Source: Dyella telluris
Lineage (GTDB): Bacteria; Pseudomonadota; Gammaproteobacteria; Xanthomonadales; Rhodanobacteraceae
Assembly (NCBI RefSeq): GCF_014297575.1
Contig: NZ_CP060412.1
Span: 186,001-250,000 of the forward strand
Direction: 5' to 3'
Length of the DNA: 64,000 nucleotides
Part shown: positions 46,646 to 57,381 of the stretch, piece by piece
How the letters are laid out: the number at the start of each line of letters is the position of its first letter
Numbering within the stretch: position 1 is the first letter of the stretch
Made by a program: the position numbers and the translations under genes
The notes under the pieces: generated by a model
Database searches by the model: none
What the model was told of the DNA's origin: nothing
Seen by the model: the letters and a program-made list of their open reading frames with translations, nothing else

Positions 46646-47365
46646 ATGAAACTTTCGGACGCTCGCAGTTTGCACGGCCAGGTGGTCCGCGAACTGGGCA
46701 CAAGGATTGTTGCCGGCGACCTCAAGCCCGGCGATGTGCTGCCGCGCGAGGAAGCCCTGGCAGAAAGCATGCAAGTGAGCCGCAACGCCTTGCGCGAGGC
46801 GCTGAAGGTGCTGGCGGCCAAGGGCCTGATCGAGGCGCGCCCGAAAACCGGCACGCGCGTGCGCGCCACCGAGGCGTGGAACCAGCTTGATGCGGACGTG
46901 CTGTCCTGGCGCTGCGCCTCCATGCCCACCGACGACTTCATCGAGAAGCTGGTGGAAATGCGCGAGATCATCGAACCGGCCGCCGCCGCTTCTGCCGCCA
47001 AGCGACGCACACCGTTGCAGCTGGCCAAGATTGATACCGCCTACCAGCAGATGGATGCTGCGCAGGACGCCAGCGAATGGGCCGAGGCAGACCTGAGCTT
47101 CCACAATGCCGTGCTGCAGGCCACCGGCAACGAAATGATGATTTCGCTGTTCACGGTGATCGAAAGCGTGCTCGGCATGTTCTTCGTGCTGTCGGCGCAG
47201 ACCGCCAGCAACTTCAAGTACTCGCTGCCGCACCACCAGAAGGTGCTGGAAGCCATCCGCCGCGGCCAGCCCGAAGCGGCCCGCAAGGCCATGCACGCCA
47301 TGATCGTGGACTCGCGCGCCAACCTGGAAAAGCGCCGGAAAAAGAGCCTGAAGAAGGCCTCCTGA
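46646..47365 (+). CDS. FadR-subfamily GntR transcriptional regulator (FCD domain)
   Basis: Regulator of 239 residues. The N-terminal winged helix (LGTRIVAGDLKPGDVLPREEALAESMQVSRNALREALKVLAAKGLIEARPKTGTRV) is a standard GntR domain. The C-terminal all-helical FCD domain (about 90-225) carries the metal/ligand Asp and His residues (DLSFHNAVLQATGN, HHQKVLEAI). Such proteins usually sense sugar acids or other organic acids. It is divergent from the glycosidase with a 285-nt gap, so control of a carbohydrate function is plausible. ATG 46646 has GGAGAAGGA upstream; the open frame before it is antisense to the glycosidase and not coding. Confidence 0.9.
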   Translation: MKLSDARSLHGQVVRELGTRIVAGDLKPGDVLPREEALAESMQVSRNALREALKVLAAKGLIEARPKTGTRVRATEAWNQLDADVLSWRCASMPTDDFIEKLVEMREIIEPAAAASAAKRRTPLQLAKIDTAYQQMDAAQDASEWAEADLSFHNAVLQATGNEMMISLFTVIESVLGMFFVLSAQTASNFKYSLPHHQKVLEAIRRGQPEAARKAMHAMIVDSRANLEKRRKKSLKKAS

Positions 47366-47386
47366 AGCCCTTCGGAAAGACCGGAT

Positions 47387-48199
47387 TTACGACTGCACGG
47401 CGAGCTCGGTCAGCCGATCGAGCTCTTCATCGTCAAAGCCCGCCTCCAGCCGCGCGGGTCGATTGAACGGACCGCGCAGATTTCGCCCCATGTAATCGCG
47501 CAGCAGATCCAGGAAAGTCTCCCGCGGATCGATGCCATCGCGTTCGCAGCAATGACGGAACCAGCGCGTTCCCGCCGCCACATGCGCCACCTCTTCACGC
47601 AGGATCACCTGCAGGATGGCCACGGTGCGGTCGTCGCCCACGGAGAGCAGGCGCTCGATCATCCCCGGCGTCACATCCAGACCGCGCGCTTCGAGCACGC
47701 GCGGCACCAGCGCCATGCGCGCCGTGTCGTGATGGGCGGTTTTCTCGGCCATTTCCCACAGGCCGTTGTGCGCGTCGAAATCGCCGTACGCATGGCCCAG
47801 CTCGGCCAGACGTTCGGCGAGCATGGCGAAATGACGGGCCTCGTCGTGCGCGCAGCTCGCCCAGTCGCGGTAGTAATCGAACGGCTTGCCGCGAAAGCGG
47901 TACACCGCATCCCAGGCCAGGTTGATCGCGTTGAACTCGATATGCGCCACGGCGTGCACCAGCGCGGCACGGCCTTCGGCGGTACCCAGGCCACGATGCG
48001 GCACCTGGCGTTGCGGCACCAGCTGCGGGCGCGCCGGGCGCCCGGGCATTCCGATGGATTCGGGCGGCGGGGACGCGTCGTCCGGCCTCAGCTCGCCAGC
48101 CAGAAAAGCCTCCCACGCGGCATGCGTCAGGCGCAGCTTTTCCGCGGGATCGGTGGCGTCAAGGCAACGCTTGGCGGCGGCGTGTAGGTCGGCGGTCAT
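47387..48199 (-). CDS. Ferritin-like domain protein (DUF455)
   Basis: Predicted helical protein of 270 residues of the DUF455 family. Metal-ligand motifs of a ferritin-like di-iron site are visible: AHIEFNAINLAWDA, CAHDEARHFAMLAERLAELG, and later ILREEVAHVAAGTRWF. These give two EXXH-type pairs. Some relatives are annotated as tRNA hydroxylase-like or oxidoreductase; the reaction is unknown. ATG 48199 starts the family N-terminus. It is convergent with the FadR gene (21 nt) and separated from purF by a REP element. Confidence 0.8.
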   Translation of the reverse strand: MTADLHAAAKRCLDATDPAEKLRLTHAAWEAFLAGELRPDDASPPPESIGMPGRPARPQLVPQRQVPHRGLGTAEGRAALVHAVAHIEFNAINLAWDAVYRFRGKPFDYYRDWASCAHDEARHFAMLAERLAELGHAYGDFDAHNGLWEMAEKTAHHDTARMALVPRVLEARGLDVTPGMIERLLSVGDDRTVAILQVILREEVAHVAAGTRWFRHCCERDGIDPRETFLDLLRDYMGRNLRGPFNRPARLEAGFDDEELDRLTELAVQS

Positions 48200-48228
48200 G
48201 GGCGATGATCGCGGGAGCGAGAGTGCAT

Positions 48229-48309
48229 TGTAGGAGCGCACTTGTGCGCGAGAACCCGGCACAGCGAAAACTCTGCCATGCCCAGGTCGCGCGCAAGCGC
48301 GCTCCTACA
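48229..48309. repeat. Paired REP element with covarying arms
   Basis: Arms 48229-48251 and 48287-48309 are inverted copies of the TGTAGGAGC-headed unit around a 35-nt spacer. The right arm carries GCGCGC-TT-GCGCGC where the left has GCGCAC-TT-GTGCGC: two compensatory changes that preserve the internal hairpin. Confidence 0.88.
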
Positions 48310-48322
48310 GAGGTTTGATCGC

Positions 48323-49798
48323 TTACGCGCTGCGACGGGCCGCCTTGGCGTCGTCGGAACGCAGCATCTCGATCTGCTGCAGGTACTGCTGGTCCAGGCC
48401 GGTCACGTATTCGCCGGAGAAGCACGAGGTGTCGAAGTGCTTGAGCTTCTCGTTGCCGTCCTGCACAGCCCACACCAGGTCCGGCAGATCCTGGTAGATC
48501 AGCCAGTCGGCGCCGAGTACCTGCTGCACTTCCTTCTCGGTGTGCCCGGCGGCGACCAGCTCCGAGGCGGCCGGCATGTCGATGCCGTACACGTTCGGGT
48601 AGCGCACCGGCGGCGCGGCGGAGGCGAAGAACACGTTGCGGGCGCCGGCATCGCGGGCCATCTGGATGATCTGGCGCGAGGTGGTGCCACGCACGATGGA
48701 ATCGTCCACCAGCAGCACGTTCTTCTTGCGGAATTCCAGCTCCACCGGGTTGAGCTTGCGGCGCACGGATTTCACGCGTTCGCCCTGCCCCGGCATGATG
48801 AAGGTGCGGCCGATGTAGCGGTTCTTGACGAAGCCCTCGCGGAACGGCACGCCCAGCGCTTCGGCCAGCGCCGATGCCGCGGTGCGGGCCGTGTCGGGAA
48901 TCGGAATCACGGCGTCGATGCCGTGGTCCGGACGCTCGCGCAGGATCTTCTCGGCCAGCTTCTGGCCCATGCGCAGGCGCGCCTTGTACACCGACACGTT
49001 CTCGATCATCGAGTCCGGGCGGGCCAGGTACACGTATTCGAAGATGCACGGCGCGTGCACGGCGCCATCGGCGCAGTGGCGGGCGAACAGCTGGCCGTCG
49101 TTGGTGATGAACACCGCTTCGCCCGGCTCCACGTCACGCAGGCGCTTGAAGCCGAGGATGTCCAGTGCCACGGACTCGGAAGCAACGGCGTACTCGCGGC
49201 CTTCCGACGTGATGCGCTCGCCCAGCACCAGCGGGCGAATGCCGTTGGGGTCGCGGAACGCCAGCAGGCCGTAACCCAGCACCAGGGCCAGGCAGGCGTA
49301 GCCGCCGCGCGCACGCTGATGCACGCCGGCCACGGCCTTGAAGATGTGGTCGGGCGTCAGCGCCATGCGGTCCTGGATCTGCAGCTCGTGCGCCAGCACG
49401 TTGAGCAGCACTTCGGAATCCGAATCGGTGTTGATGTGGCGACGATCGTCTTCGAACATCTCGCGGCGCAGCGCCTCGGTGTTCACCAGATTGCCGTTGT
49501 GCGCGAAGGCAATGCCGTAGGGCGAGTTCACGTAGAACGGCTGCGCCTCGGACGAGCCGTCGGAACCGGCCGTGGGATAACGGCAGTGTCCGATGCCGAT
49601 GCGACCGTGCAGGCCACTCATCGCGGTCTGGCTGAACACGTCGCGCACCAGTCCGTTGCCCTTGTGCAGGCGCAGGCGCGCGCCGTCCACCGTGGCGATG
49701 CCGGCGGCGTCCTGTCCGCGGTGCTGCAACACGGTCAATCCGTCATAGAGTGACGCGGCGACCTCACTGGTGCCGACGATGCCGATGATTCCGCACAT
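48323..49798 (-). CDS. purF: Amidophosphoribosyltransferase
   Basis: Committed step of purine biosynthesis: glutamine plus PRPP to phosphoribosylamine. It has 491 residues. The N-terminal nucleophile Cys2 follows the initiator Met (MCGIIGIVG). The glutaminase loop HNGNLVN and the PRPP-binding motif [13 protein letters not shown] are intact. There is no propeptide, as in E. coli and unlike Bacillus. It follows cvpA by 18 nt, at the end of the folC-SPOR-cvpA-purF block. Confidence 0.96.
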   Translation of the reverse strand: MCGIIGIVGTSEVAASLYDGLTVLQHRGQDAAGIATVDGARLRLHKGNGLVRDVFSQTAMSGLHGRIGIGHCRYPTAGSDGSSEAQPFYVNSPYGIAFAHNGNLVNTEALRREMFEDDRRHINTDSDSEVLLNVLAHELQIQDRMALTPDHIFKAVAGVHQRARGGYACLALVLGYGLLAFRDPNGIRPLVLGERITSEGREYAVASESVALDILGFKRLRDVEPGEAVFITNDGQLFARHCADGAVHAPCIFEYVYLARPDSMIENVSVYKARLRMGQKLAEKILRERPDHGIDAVIPIPDTARTAASALAEALGVPFREGFVKNRYIGRTFIMPGQGERVKSVRRKLNPVELEFRKKNVLLVDDSIVRGTTSRQIIQMARDAGARNVFFASAAPPVRYPNVYGIDMPAASELVAAGHTEKEVQQVLGADWLIYQDLPDLVWAVQDGNEKLKHFDTSCFSGEYVTGLDQQYLQQIEMLRSDDAKAARRSA

Positions 49799-49816
49799 GG
49801 TAGTAAAGCCTGTAAT

Positions 49817-50422
49817 TTATGAACTGGTTGCCGGTGCGACCGTGGTTGCGGCCGCGGGATGGATCTCGTGCCCAGTCGCTGGCAAAGCGCCCGGGATGCC
49901 CGCCGGCAGGGCGGGCAAATGGTCAAGCAGGGCCGGGGGATTGAGATAGTGACGGACATTGTCCGGCACCCGCTCGCCCAGCCACGCAGCCACTCCCTTG
50001 AACTGCGGCATTAACACCGAATCGTGCCACCACGGGTCGCGTGTGAACGCGGTAAACCCGAGCAGGAACACCCCGAGCGTCACCAACAGCACGCCACGGG
50101 CAAAACCAAACACCATGCCGAGCAGGCGGTCGGTGCCGGACAACCCGGTACCCTCCACCAGCCGGCTTACCAGGAAGCGCACCAGCGCCCCCAGGATCAG
50201 CACCGCCACGAAGCAGGCGCCGTAAGCCACGAAAAGCCTTGCCGACGGCAGCTCGATGTGATGCTCGAGCCCCGTCGCCACACCTGGCCCGAACGTCCAG
50301 GCCACCCAGAAGGCGGCAATCCAGATGCCCAGCGCCAACACCTCGGAAATGAGGCCACGCCACAGCCCGATCAAGACCGACAGGCCCAATACGGCAAGAA
50401 TGATGTAGTCGGCCCAATTCAC
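49817..50422 (-). CDS. cvpA: CvpA family membrane protein
   Basis: Inner-membrane protein of 201 residues, four hydrophobic helices (about 5-150) and a proline/alanine-rich tail. E. coli CvpA is needed for colicin V export and sits before purF, as here. The motif MNWADYIILAVLGLSVLIGLWRG is the family N-terminus. The start codon is GTG (50422) with AAGGTGA 5 nt upstream. The cellular role is poorly defined. Confidence 0.92.
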   Translation of the reverse strand: MNWADYIILAVLGLSVLIGLWRGLISEVLALGIWIAAFWVAWTFGPGVATGLEHHIELPSARLFVAYGACFVAVLILGALVRFLVSRLVEGTGLSGTDRLLGMVFGFARGVLLVTLGVFLLGFTAFTRDPWWHDSVLMPQFKGVAAWLGERVPDNVRHYLNPPALLDHLPALPAGIPGALPATGHEIHPAAATTVAPATSS

Positions 50423-50457
50423 CGGGTCACCTTACCGTGGCGGATTCTGGTCAATGT

Positions 50458-51525
50458 TCAGGGAGCGGTGACGACGTTGCCGTCCACGCCCAGCTTGCTT
50501 TTGATCTGGTCGCGGATGCGCAGGGCGTCCGCACGCTGCGTCTGCGGCCCGGCGCGCACGCGCCACAGCTGCTTGCCGTTGGCGTTGACCGTATCCACGT
50601 AGCCATCGAAACCGCTCGCGCGCAGCTTGTCGCGCAGCGCATTGGCATCGGCCTGCGTACCCATGGCCGCCACCTGCACGGCCCAGCCGCCGGGGCGCGA
50701 GGACGTCGGCGCCGCCGTGCTGGCGGCGCTGGCTGCCGCAGCCGCCGGCCTGGCCGTCGGCGCGTCATCCTGCGAGGGCGTGGAAGCGCTGCTTTCCAGT
50801 CGCGCCGGGGCGCCCGGGATGGTCTGGGTGATCTTCAGGCGGGCAGCCTCGGCCGCCGCGCGGGATTCGAACGGACCGGCAGTGACCATGGTGAGCTGCT
50901 TGCCACCCTGGTTGATCGCGCGACCGGAGGCGGGATAGCCCAGACCCTTCACGCGCTGGATCAGGTTCTGCGCGCTGGCGCTCGACGCATAGGCGCTGAG
51001 ATTCACCGAATAGGCGCCGTGCGCGGCGGTAGCCGGCGCCGAAACAGGCTGCGGCGTCTGCTGGGACGCGATGGCGGGCTTGGCGGCCGTGGTGCTGGCC
51101 GAGCCGGTCACGCCCGTCGAGCCTGCGCCCTGCACCGGAATCACCGGCTGCGCGGCGCTGGAACCCGGGCGCGTCACCGTGGTGGGCTCGGGTTTCTGGC
51201 CGGCGGCCGGGTCGGTTTCCACGTCACGCGGGCGGTTGGAGCCGATGTTCACCGTGGCCAGCTGGTCGGTCGACCCCACCGGCGCTGCGGTGGCGGCGGG
51301 CGTCGGCACAGCCGGCTTGGGCGCCGGGGCAGACGTCGAGGCCGGCGCCGAACCCGGCGTCAGGCTCATGGTCTTGGTCTGCAGGTCGCGGTCGGGTGCC
51401 GGCGGGATCGCAAGGCTTACGGTTTCATCACCACTCGTGGTCGGAGGGTTGCTGGAGATGAACATCGGCACGATCAGCACAGCCAGCGCGATGAGAACAG
51501 CAGCTCCCAGCAGACGTGTTTTCAA
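50458..51525 (-). CDS. SPOR-domain cell-division-associated protein (DedD-like)
   Basis: Membrane-anchored periplasmic protein of 355 residues. One N-terminal helix (LLGAAVLIALAVLIVPMFI) is followed by a long Pro/Ala/Thr/Ser-rich linker. Two SPOR-like units appear: an imperfect one (about 165-230, AYSVNLSAYASSASAQNLIQRVKGLGYPA) and a canonical C-terminal one (WAVQVAAMGTQADANALRDKLRASGFDGYV). SPOR domains bind denuded septal glycan strands. The start is TTG (51525) with GGAG 7 nt upstream. Position between folC and cvpA equals dedD in E. coli. Confidence 0.88.
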   Translation of the reverse strand: MKTRLLGAAVLIALAVLIVPMFISSNPPTTSGDETVSLAIPPAPDRDLQTKTMSLTPGSAPASTSAPAPKPAVPTPAATAAPVGSTDQLATVNIGSNRPRDVETDPAAGQKPEPTTVTRPGSSAAQPVIPVQGAGSTGVTGSASTTAAKPAIASQQTPQPVSAPATAAHGAYSVNLSAYASSASAQNLIQRVKGLGYPASGRAINQGGKQLTMVTAGPFESRAAAEAARLKITQTIPGAPARLESSASTPSQDDAPTARPAAAAASAASTAAPTSSRPGGWAVQVAAMGTQADANALRDKLRASGFDGYVDTVNANGKQLWRVRAGPQTQRADALRIRDQIKSKLGVDGNVVTAP

Positions 51526-51586
51526 GACGGGCTCCAGACGACAGGGGGTGCGAGAACGCGGCGATTATACCTGCCCTTGCCATCAC

Positions 51587-52879
51587 TCAGGCCCAATCGA
51601 GCCGAGCCGATTCAGCAAGCACCGCCGAGGCGACAAAAAACGAGCCGAAGGCCAGCACGCACTCGCCCGGCCTGGCGGCGGAACGGGCCGCCTTCAGCGC
51701 CGACGCCACGTCGGCATGGGCATCGAAGCGCGCGCCTGGCAGCACCGCGGCGAGTTGTTCGACCAACGCTTGCGCCGACAGACCGCGCGGTGTGTCCTGC
51801 TCCAGCCCGGCCAGATGCCAGTGCGCGATGCGCTCACCCAGGGCACGGATCACGCCGGCCACGTCCTTGTCCGACAGCGCGCCGTAGACCGCATGCACAC
51901 GCATGTCGGGGCGCGCATCCAGCCATTCGGCCAGCGCACGCGCCGCCTGCGGATTGTGGCCTACGTCCACCACCAGCGCCGGGTCGCCGCCCAGCACCTG
52001 CAGGCGTGCCGCCACCCGTGCCGTGCGGAGACCGCTGGAGGCCGCCGCGGCCAGATCCATCGTGGCCAGCTCCGCATCCATACGTTGCAGGGCATGCAGG
52101 GCCGCCACCGATGCCGCGGCGTTGGCGTACTGCACGGGTGCCGACAAGGCCGGATCGGGTAGCGACAGGGTCAGGCCGTCGCGATGGCGCCACTGCCAGC
52201 CGGTGGCTTCGCGCTGCACGGTGAAATCCACGCCGGCACGTTCAACCGTGGCGCCGATGCGCGCCAATGCCTGGAGCAGGCCAGCCGGCGGCTCGACTTC
52301 GCCAACGATGGCCGGCCGCCCTGCCCGCGCAATGCCGGCCTTCTCCACGCCAATGCTGTCGCGATCCGGCCCCAGCCAGTCCATATGATCCAGATCCACC
52401 GTGGTGATCACGGCCACGTCGGCATCAATGATGTTGACTGCATCCAGCCGGCCGCCCAGCCCCACTTCCAGCACTGCCACGTCCAGTCCCGCGCGGGCGA
52501 ACAGGTCCAGCGCGGCCAGCGTGCCGAATTCGAAATAGGTCAGCGGAATCTCGCCCCGCGCCGCTTCGATGCGCTCGAAGCTGGCCACCAGCGCGTCATC
52601 GTCGGCATCGCGGCCATCGATGCGGATGCGCTCGCGGTAATGCAGCAGGTGCGGCGAGGTATAGCAGCCCACGCGCTGGCCGGCCGCGGTGAGCATGGCC
52701 TCCAGCATGGCCACCGTCGAACCCTTGCCGTTGGTGCCCCCCACCGTGATCACCCGGCGCGCCGGCGCAGGCGCGCCCATGCGCTGCCACACCTCGCGCA
52801 CGCGATCGAGACCCAGCTCGATGCTGCGTACGTTCACGCGTTCCTGGTAGGCCAACCATTCGTCAAGGGTACGGGTCAT
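51587..52879 (-). CDS. folC: Dihydrofolate synthase / folylpolyglutamate synthase
   Basis: Mur-ligase-like enzyme, 430 residues, adding glutamate to dihydropteroate and tetrahydrofolates. The ATP loop is VGGTNGKGSTVAMLEA; CYTSPHLLHYRERI and GLGGRLDAVN are family signatures, and the C-terminal domain has VVDVGHNPQA. ATG 52879 gives the typical MTRTLDEWLAYQE; the frame upstream lies inside the GNAT gene. It is 13 nt after the GNAT gene and 61 nt before the SPOR gene. Confidence 0.95.
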   Translation of the reverse strand: MTRTLDEWLAYQERVNVRSIELGLDRVREVWQRMGAPAPARRVITVGGTNGKGSTVAMLEAMLTAAGQRVGCYTSPHLLHYRERIRIDGRDADDDALVASFERIEAARGEIPLTYFEFGTLAALDLFARAGLDVAVLEVGLGGRLDAVNIIDADVAVITTVDLDHMDWLGPDRDSIGVEKAGIARAGRPAIVGEVEPPAGLLQALARIGATVERAGVDFTVQREATGWQWRHRDGLTLSLPDPALSAPVQYANAAASVAALHALQRMDAELATMDLAAAASSGLRTARVAARLQVLGGDPALVVDVGHNPQAARALAEWLDARPDMRVHAVYGALSDKDVAGVIRALGERIAHWHLAGLEQDTPRGLSAQALVEQLAAVLPGARFDAHADVASALKAARSAARPGECVLAFGSFFVASAVLAESARLDWA

Positions 52880-52892
52880 AAGCGGAGCTTGT

Positions 52893-53489
52893 TCAGGCGT
52901 CCAGCGGACGCAGCCAGAAACGCAGTCGATGGCGCGTGGATTCGAGCGCGCCGGTTTCGGTCCAGTCCAGCGTGCAGAACATGTCGTCCTGCCGCTGGTA
53001 ACCGCGTGCGGTCCAGAACGCGTCGTTGGGGCGATAACCCGGCGGCTGGCGCGAGTCGTTCGCTGCGCGTTCCACCGCGCAGAACGCCGTCCAGCGGTAG
53101 CCGTGCAGCAGGCGCGCGTGATGCTCGCGCGCATCGAAGAAGCGATGGCCGATGCCCTGCCCGCGATACGCCGGCAACAGCACCGATTCGCCGAAATAGA
53201 ACACCTCGCTGAGCACCATGCCGCGCTCGACGAACGGCTGCTGGATGGCGGGCACTTCGTCCACCAGTGGAATGCCGGTCGAGCAGCCCACCACCTCCTC
53301 GCCGTCCAGCGCCAGCACGAACACGCTGCGGCGCGAACGCGCATAGGCTTCCAGGTAACGCTGCTCGTAGCCCTTGTCGCCGTCGTACAGATAAGGGTAG
53401 TCGCGGAACACCGTCATGCGCAGGCGCGCCAGCGCCGGCAGATGCGGCCGTACCGCCTCGCCCACGCTGGTGAGGATGCGCACGCCCAT
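52893..53489 (-). CDS. GNAT-family N-acetyltransferase
   Basis: Acetyl-CoA-dependent acetyltransferase of 198 residues. The acetyl-CoA pyrophosphate loop appears as LLPAYRGQGIGHRFF (motif A, Q/RxxGxG/A), preceded by the beta-bulge strand FGESVL. Acceptor substrate is unknown. It starts 3 nt after the NTF2-like gene and ends 13 nt before folC, so all three share a message. Confidence 0.85.
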   Translation of the reverse strand: MGVRILTSVGEAVRPHLPALARLRMTVFRDYPYLYDGDKGYEQRYLEAYARSRRSVFVLALDGEEVVGCSTGIPLVDEVPAIQQPFVERGMVLSEVFYFGESVLLPAYRGQGIGHRFFDAREHHARLLHGYRWTAFCAVERAANDSRQPPGYRPNDAFWTARGYQRQDDMFCTLDWTETGALESTRHRLRFWLRPLDA

Positions 53490-53492
53490 GCT

Positions 53493-53900
53493 TCAGCCCC
53501 CGGATACCTGGGCGATCCAGTCCTGCAGGTTGTAATAGTTGCTGATGCGCGCGATGCGGCCACCGCGGATATCGAAGAACGCACCGCCCGGCAACACGTA
53601 ACGCTGGCCATGCGCCGCCGGCAGGCCTTCGTCATCGGCAAGGTACTGGCCGTGCACCACGTACTCGGCGGCGGCTCGCGCGTCATCGGAGCCCGCCATC
53701 AGAACGACGTCGCGCAGTTCTTCGCGGTAGCTTCGGTTCATGCGTGCCAGGAAGGCGCGGAACGCATCACGCCCGGTTTCGCGATGGCCCTGGTTGATGT
53801 CGTGCGCCACGTCATCGGTGAGGCACTCGAGCATGGCCTCCCAGTCACCGTGGTTGAACGCGTCGTAATAACGGGCGACCAGGGCAAGACTGGAGGACAT
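53493..53900 (-). CDS. SnoaL/ketosteroid isomerase-like (NTF2 fold) protein
   Basis: Cone-shaped alpha+beta barrel protein of 135 residues. The N-terminal helix and pocket motif ALVARYYDAFNHGDWEAMLECLTDDVAHDINQG and the C-terminal strand GGRIARISNYYNLQDWI match SnoaL-like and steroid delta-isomerase-related families. The specific reaction, if any, is unknown. ATG 53900 begins MSSSLALVARYY; the longer frame lacks family similarity. It appears to be the first gene of the folC transcript. Confidence 0.8.
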   Translation of the reverse strand: MSSSLALVARYYDAFNHGDWEAMLECLTDDVAHDINQGHRETGRDAFRAFLARMNRSYREELRDVVLMAGSDDARAAAEYVVHGQYLADDEGLPAAHGQRYVLPGGAFFDIRGGRIARISNYYNLQDWIAQVSGG

Positions 53901-53993
53901 GGCGGCTACCTGCGGGGAACGGGGCGCACAGCTTAAAGCATGTGCCGTCACCGTGACCGTCACCCCACCAGGCGCAGCGCCTCGGGCGACGCC

Positions 53994-54152
53994 TCAGAAA
54001 TGGATGCCGCTGGCCCGCAGTGCCCAGTACATGCCGAACGCGGTCCAGAACATTTTCTTCAATGCGCGGCCGGCAAGCAGGGCCACCAGCAGGCCCAACA
54101 GCAAGGGCATGTGCTTTTCCAGCGTGCTGCGGGTGTCGTTGATGATGTTCAT
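53994..54152 (-). CDS. Small membrane protein (52 aa), unknown
   Basis: A 52-residue protein with one strong hydrophobic segment (HMPLLLGLLVALLAG) and a second amphipathic, aromatic stretch (MFWTAFGMYWALRASG). ATG 54152 has GGGGAGGAC ending 6-8 nt upstream, which supports translation from here. I do not recognise the family. It is on the copA strand, 99 nt after the copA stop. Confidence 0.6.
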   Translation of the reverse strand: MNIINDTRSTLEKHMPLLLGLLVALLAGRALKKMFWTAFGMYWALRASGIHF

Positions 54153-54251
54153 GATGAAGTCCTCCCCGCACCCCATCGGTGCGGAGAGAATCATCTGCCC
54201 TGCCCCGTTCGCGAGGCAGGGCATGGCGTCAGCCATCGCGGGTGACAATCA

Positions 54252-56710
<2,459 letters not shown>

Positions 56711-56714
<4 letters not shown>

Positions 56715-57136
56715 GCATCGTCCTCCGTGTCGGTCAGCGCTTTCAGGATCGGGCACTGGTCCGGCGCGCCATGCCCCGGACAAGCGTCGATGAGTTGTTC
56801 CAGGCCGTTGCGCACGCGGGTGAGTTCCGCGATGCGTTCGTCGATGGCGGCAAGGCGCTCTTCCGCGCGCTGCTTCACCGCCTTGACCCCGCGATGCCGG
56901 TCGGCGGACAGGGTCAGCAGGTCGCGGATTTCTTCCAGCGTGAAGCCAAGATCCTTGGCGCGACGAATGAAGCGCAACTGCCGCACCGCGCCTTCGTCGT
57001 AACTGCGGTAACCGGAAGCCCGCCGCAGCGGTTCCGGCAACAGCCCTTCGCGCTCGTAATAGCGGATGGTGTCGATTGCCACGCCGACGCGCCTGGCGAC
57101 GGCCCCGATGGTCATGGATGAGGTGGGAGTAGTCAT
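56711..57136 (-). CDS. MerR-family metal-responsive regulator
   Basis: Regulator of 141 residues. The N-terminal winged helix ([41 protein letters not shown]) and long dimerisation helix are followed by a metal loop [13 protein letters not shown], with two cysteines separated by seven residues. That pattern is shared by CueR/HmrR/ZntR-type sensors. Cotranscribed with copA, so copper is the likely signal. ATG 57136 lies about 7 nt past the -10 box, which would make the mRNA leaderless; ATG 57115 (MTIGAVARR) is the more usual MerR N-terminus and may be the real start. Confidence 0.88.
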
Positions 57137-57142
57137 GGAGCA

Positions 57143-57174
57143 AGTCTAGACCTTTGATCAAGGTCTAGAGTCAA
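57143..57174 (-). promoter_or_regulatory. MerR-type promoter of merR-copA
   Basis: On the minus strand TTGACT (57169-57174) and TAGACT (57143-57148) are 20 nt apart, the overlong spacer typical of MerR-activated promoters. A perfect 9-bp inverted repeat CTAGACCTT-5-AAGGTCTAG (57146-57168) lies between the boxes. Confidence 0.88.
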
Positions 57175-57287
57175 CCCCTCCGACCACTCATCGCCCTCTT
57201 CCACCGCTCACCGCTCAAGAGCCCATGCCCGTGCGACGTATCGCCCCCGATACAAATACGCCGCGGCCTGATCTTTACGGTTGATTT

Positions 57288-57306
57288 ACAAATACGAATC
57301 ATTATC
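57288..57306. promoter_or_regulatory. Candidate Fur box
   Basis: AATCATTATC (57297-57306) equals one full half of the Fur consensus; by my count 13 of 19 positions match overall. It lies in an AT-rich stretch 75 nt before the TonB receptor gene. Confidence 0.6.
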
Positions 57307-57381
57307 ATCCGTTATACATAAATCAACGAGCTGTGCGCCACCGCCGGTGCCACGGCCAAGCTGCCTCGGGAATCACCGTCC

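Noticed and set aside
53901..53963. N-terminal extension of the NTF2-like protein
   Set aside because: The added residues have no family similarity and no better ribosome-binding site than ATG 53900.
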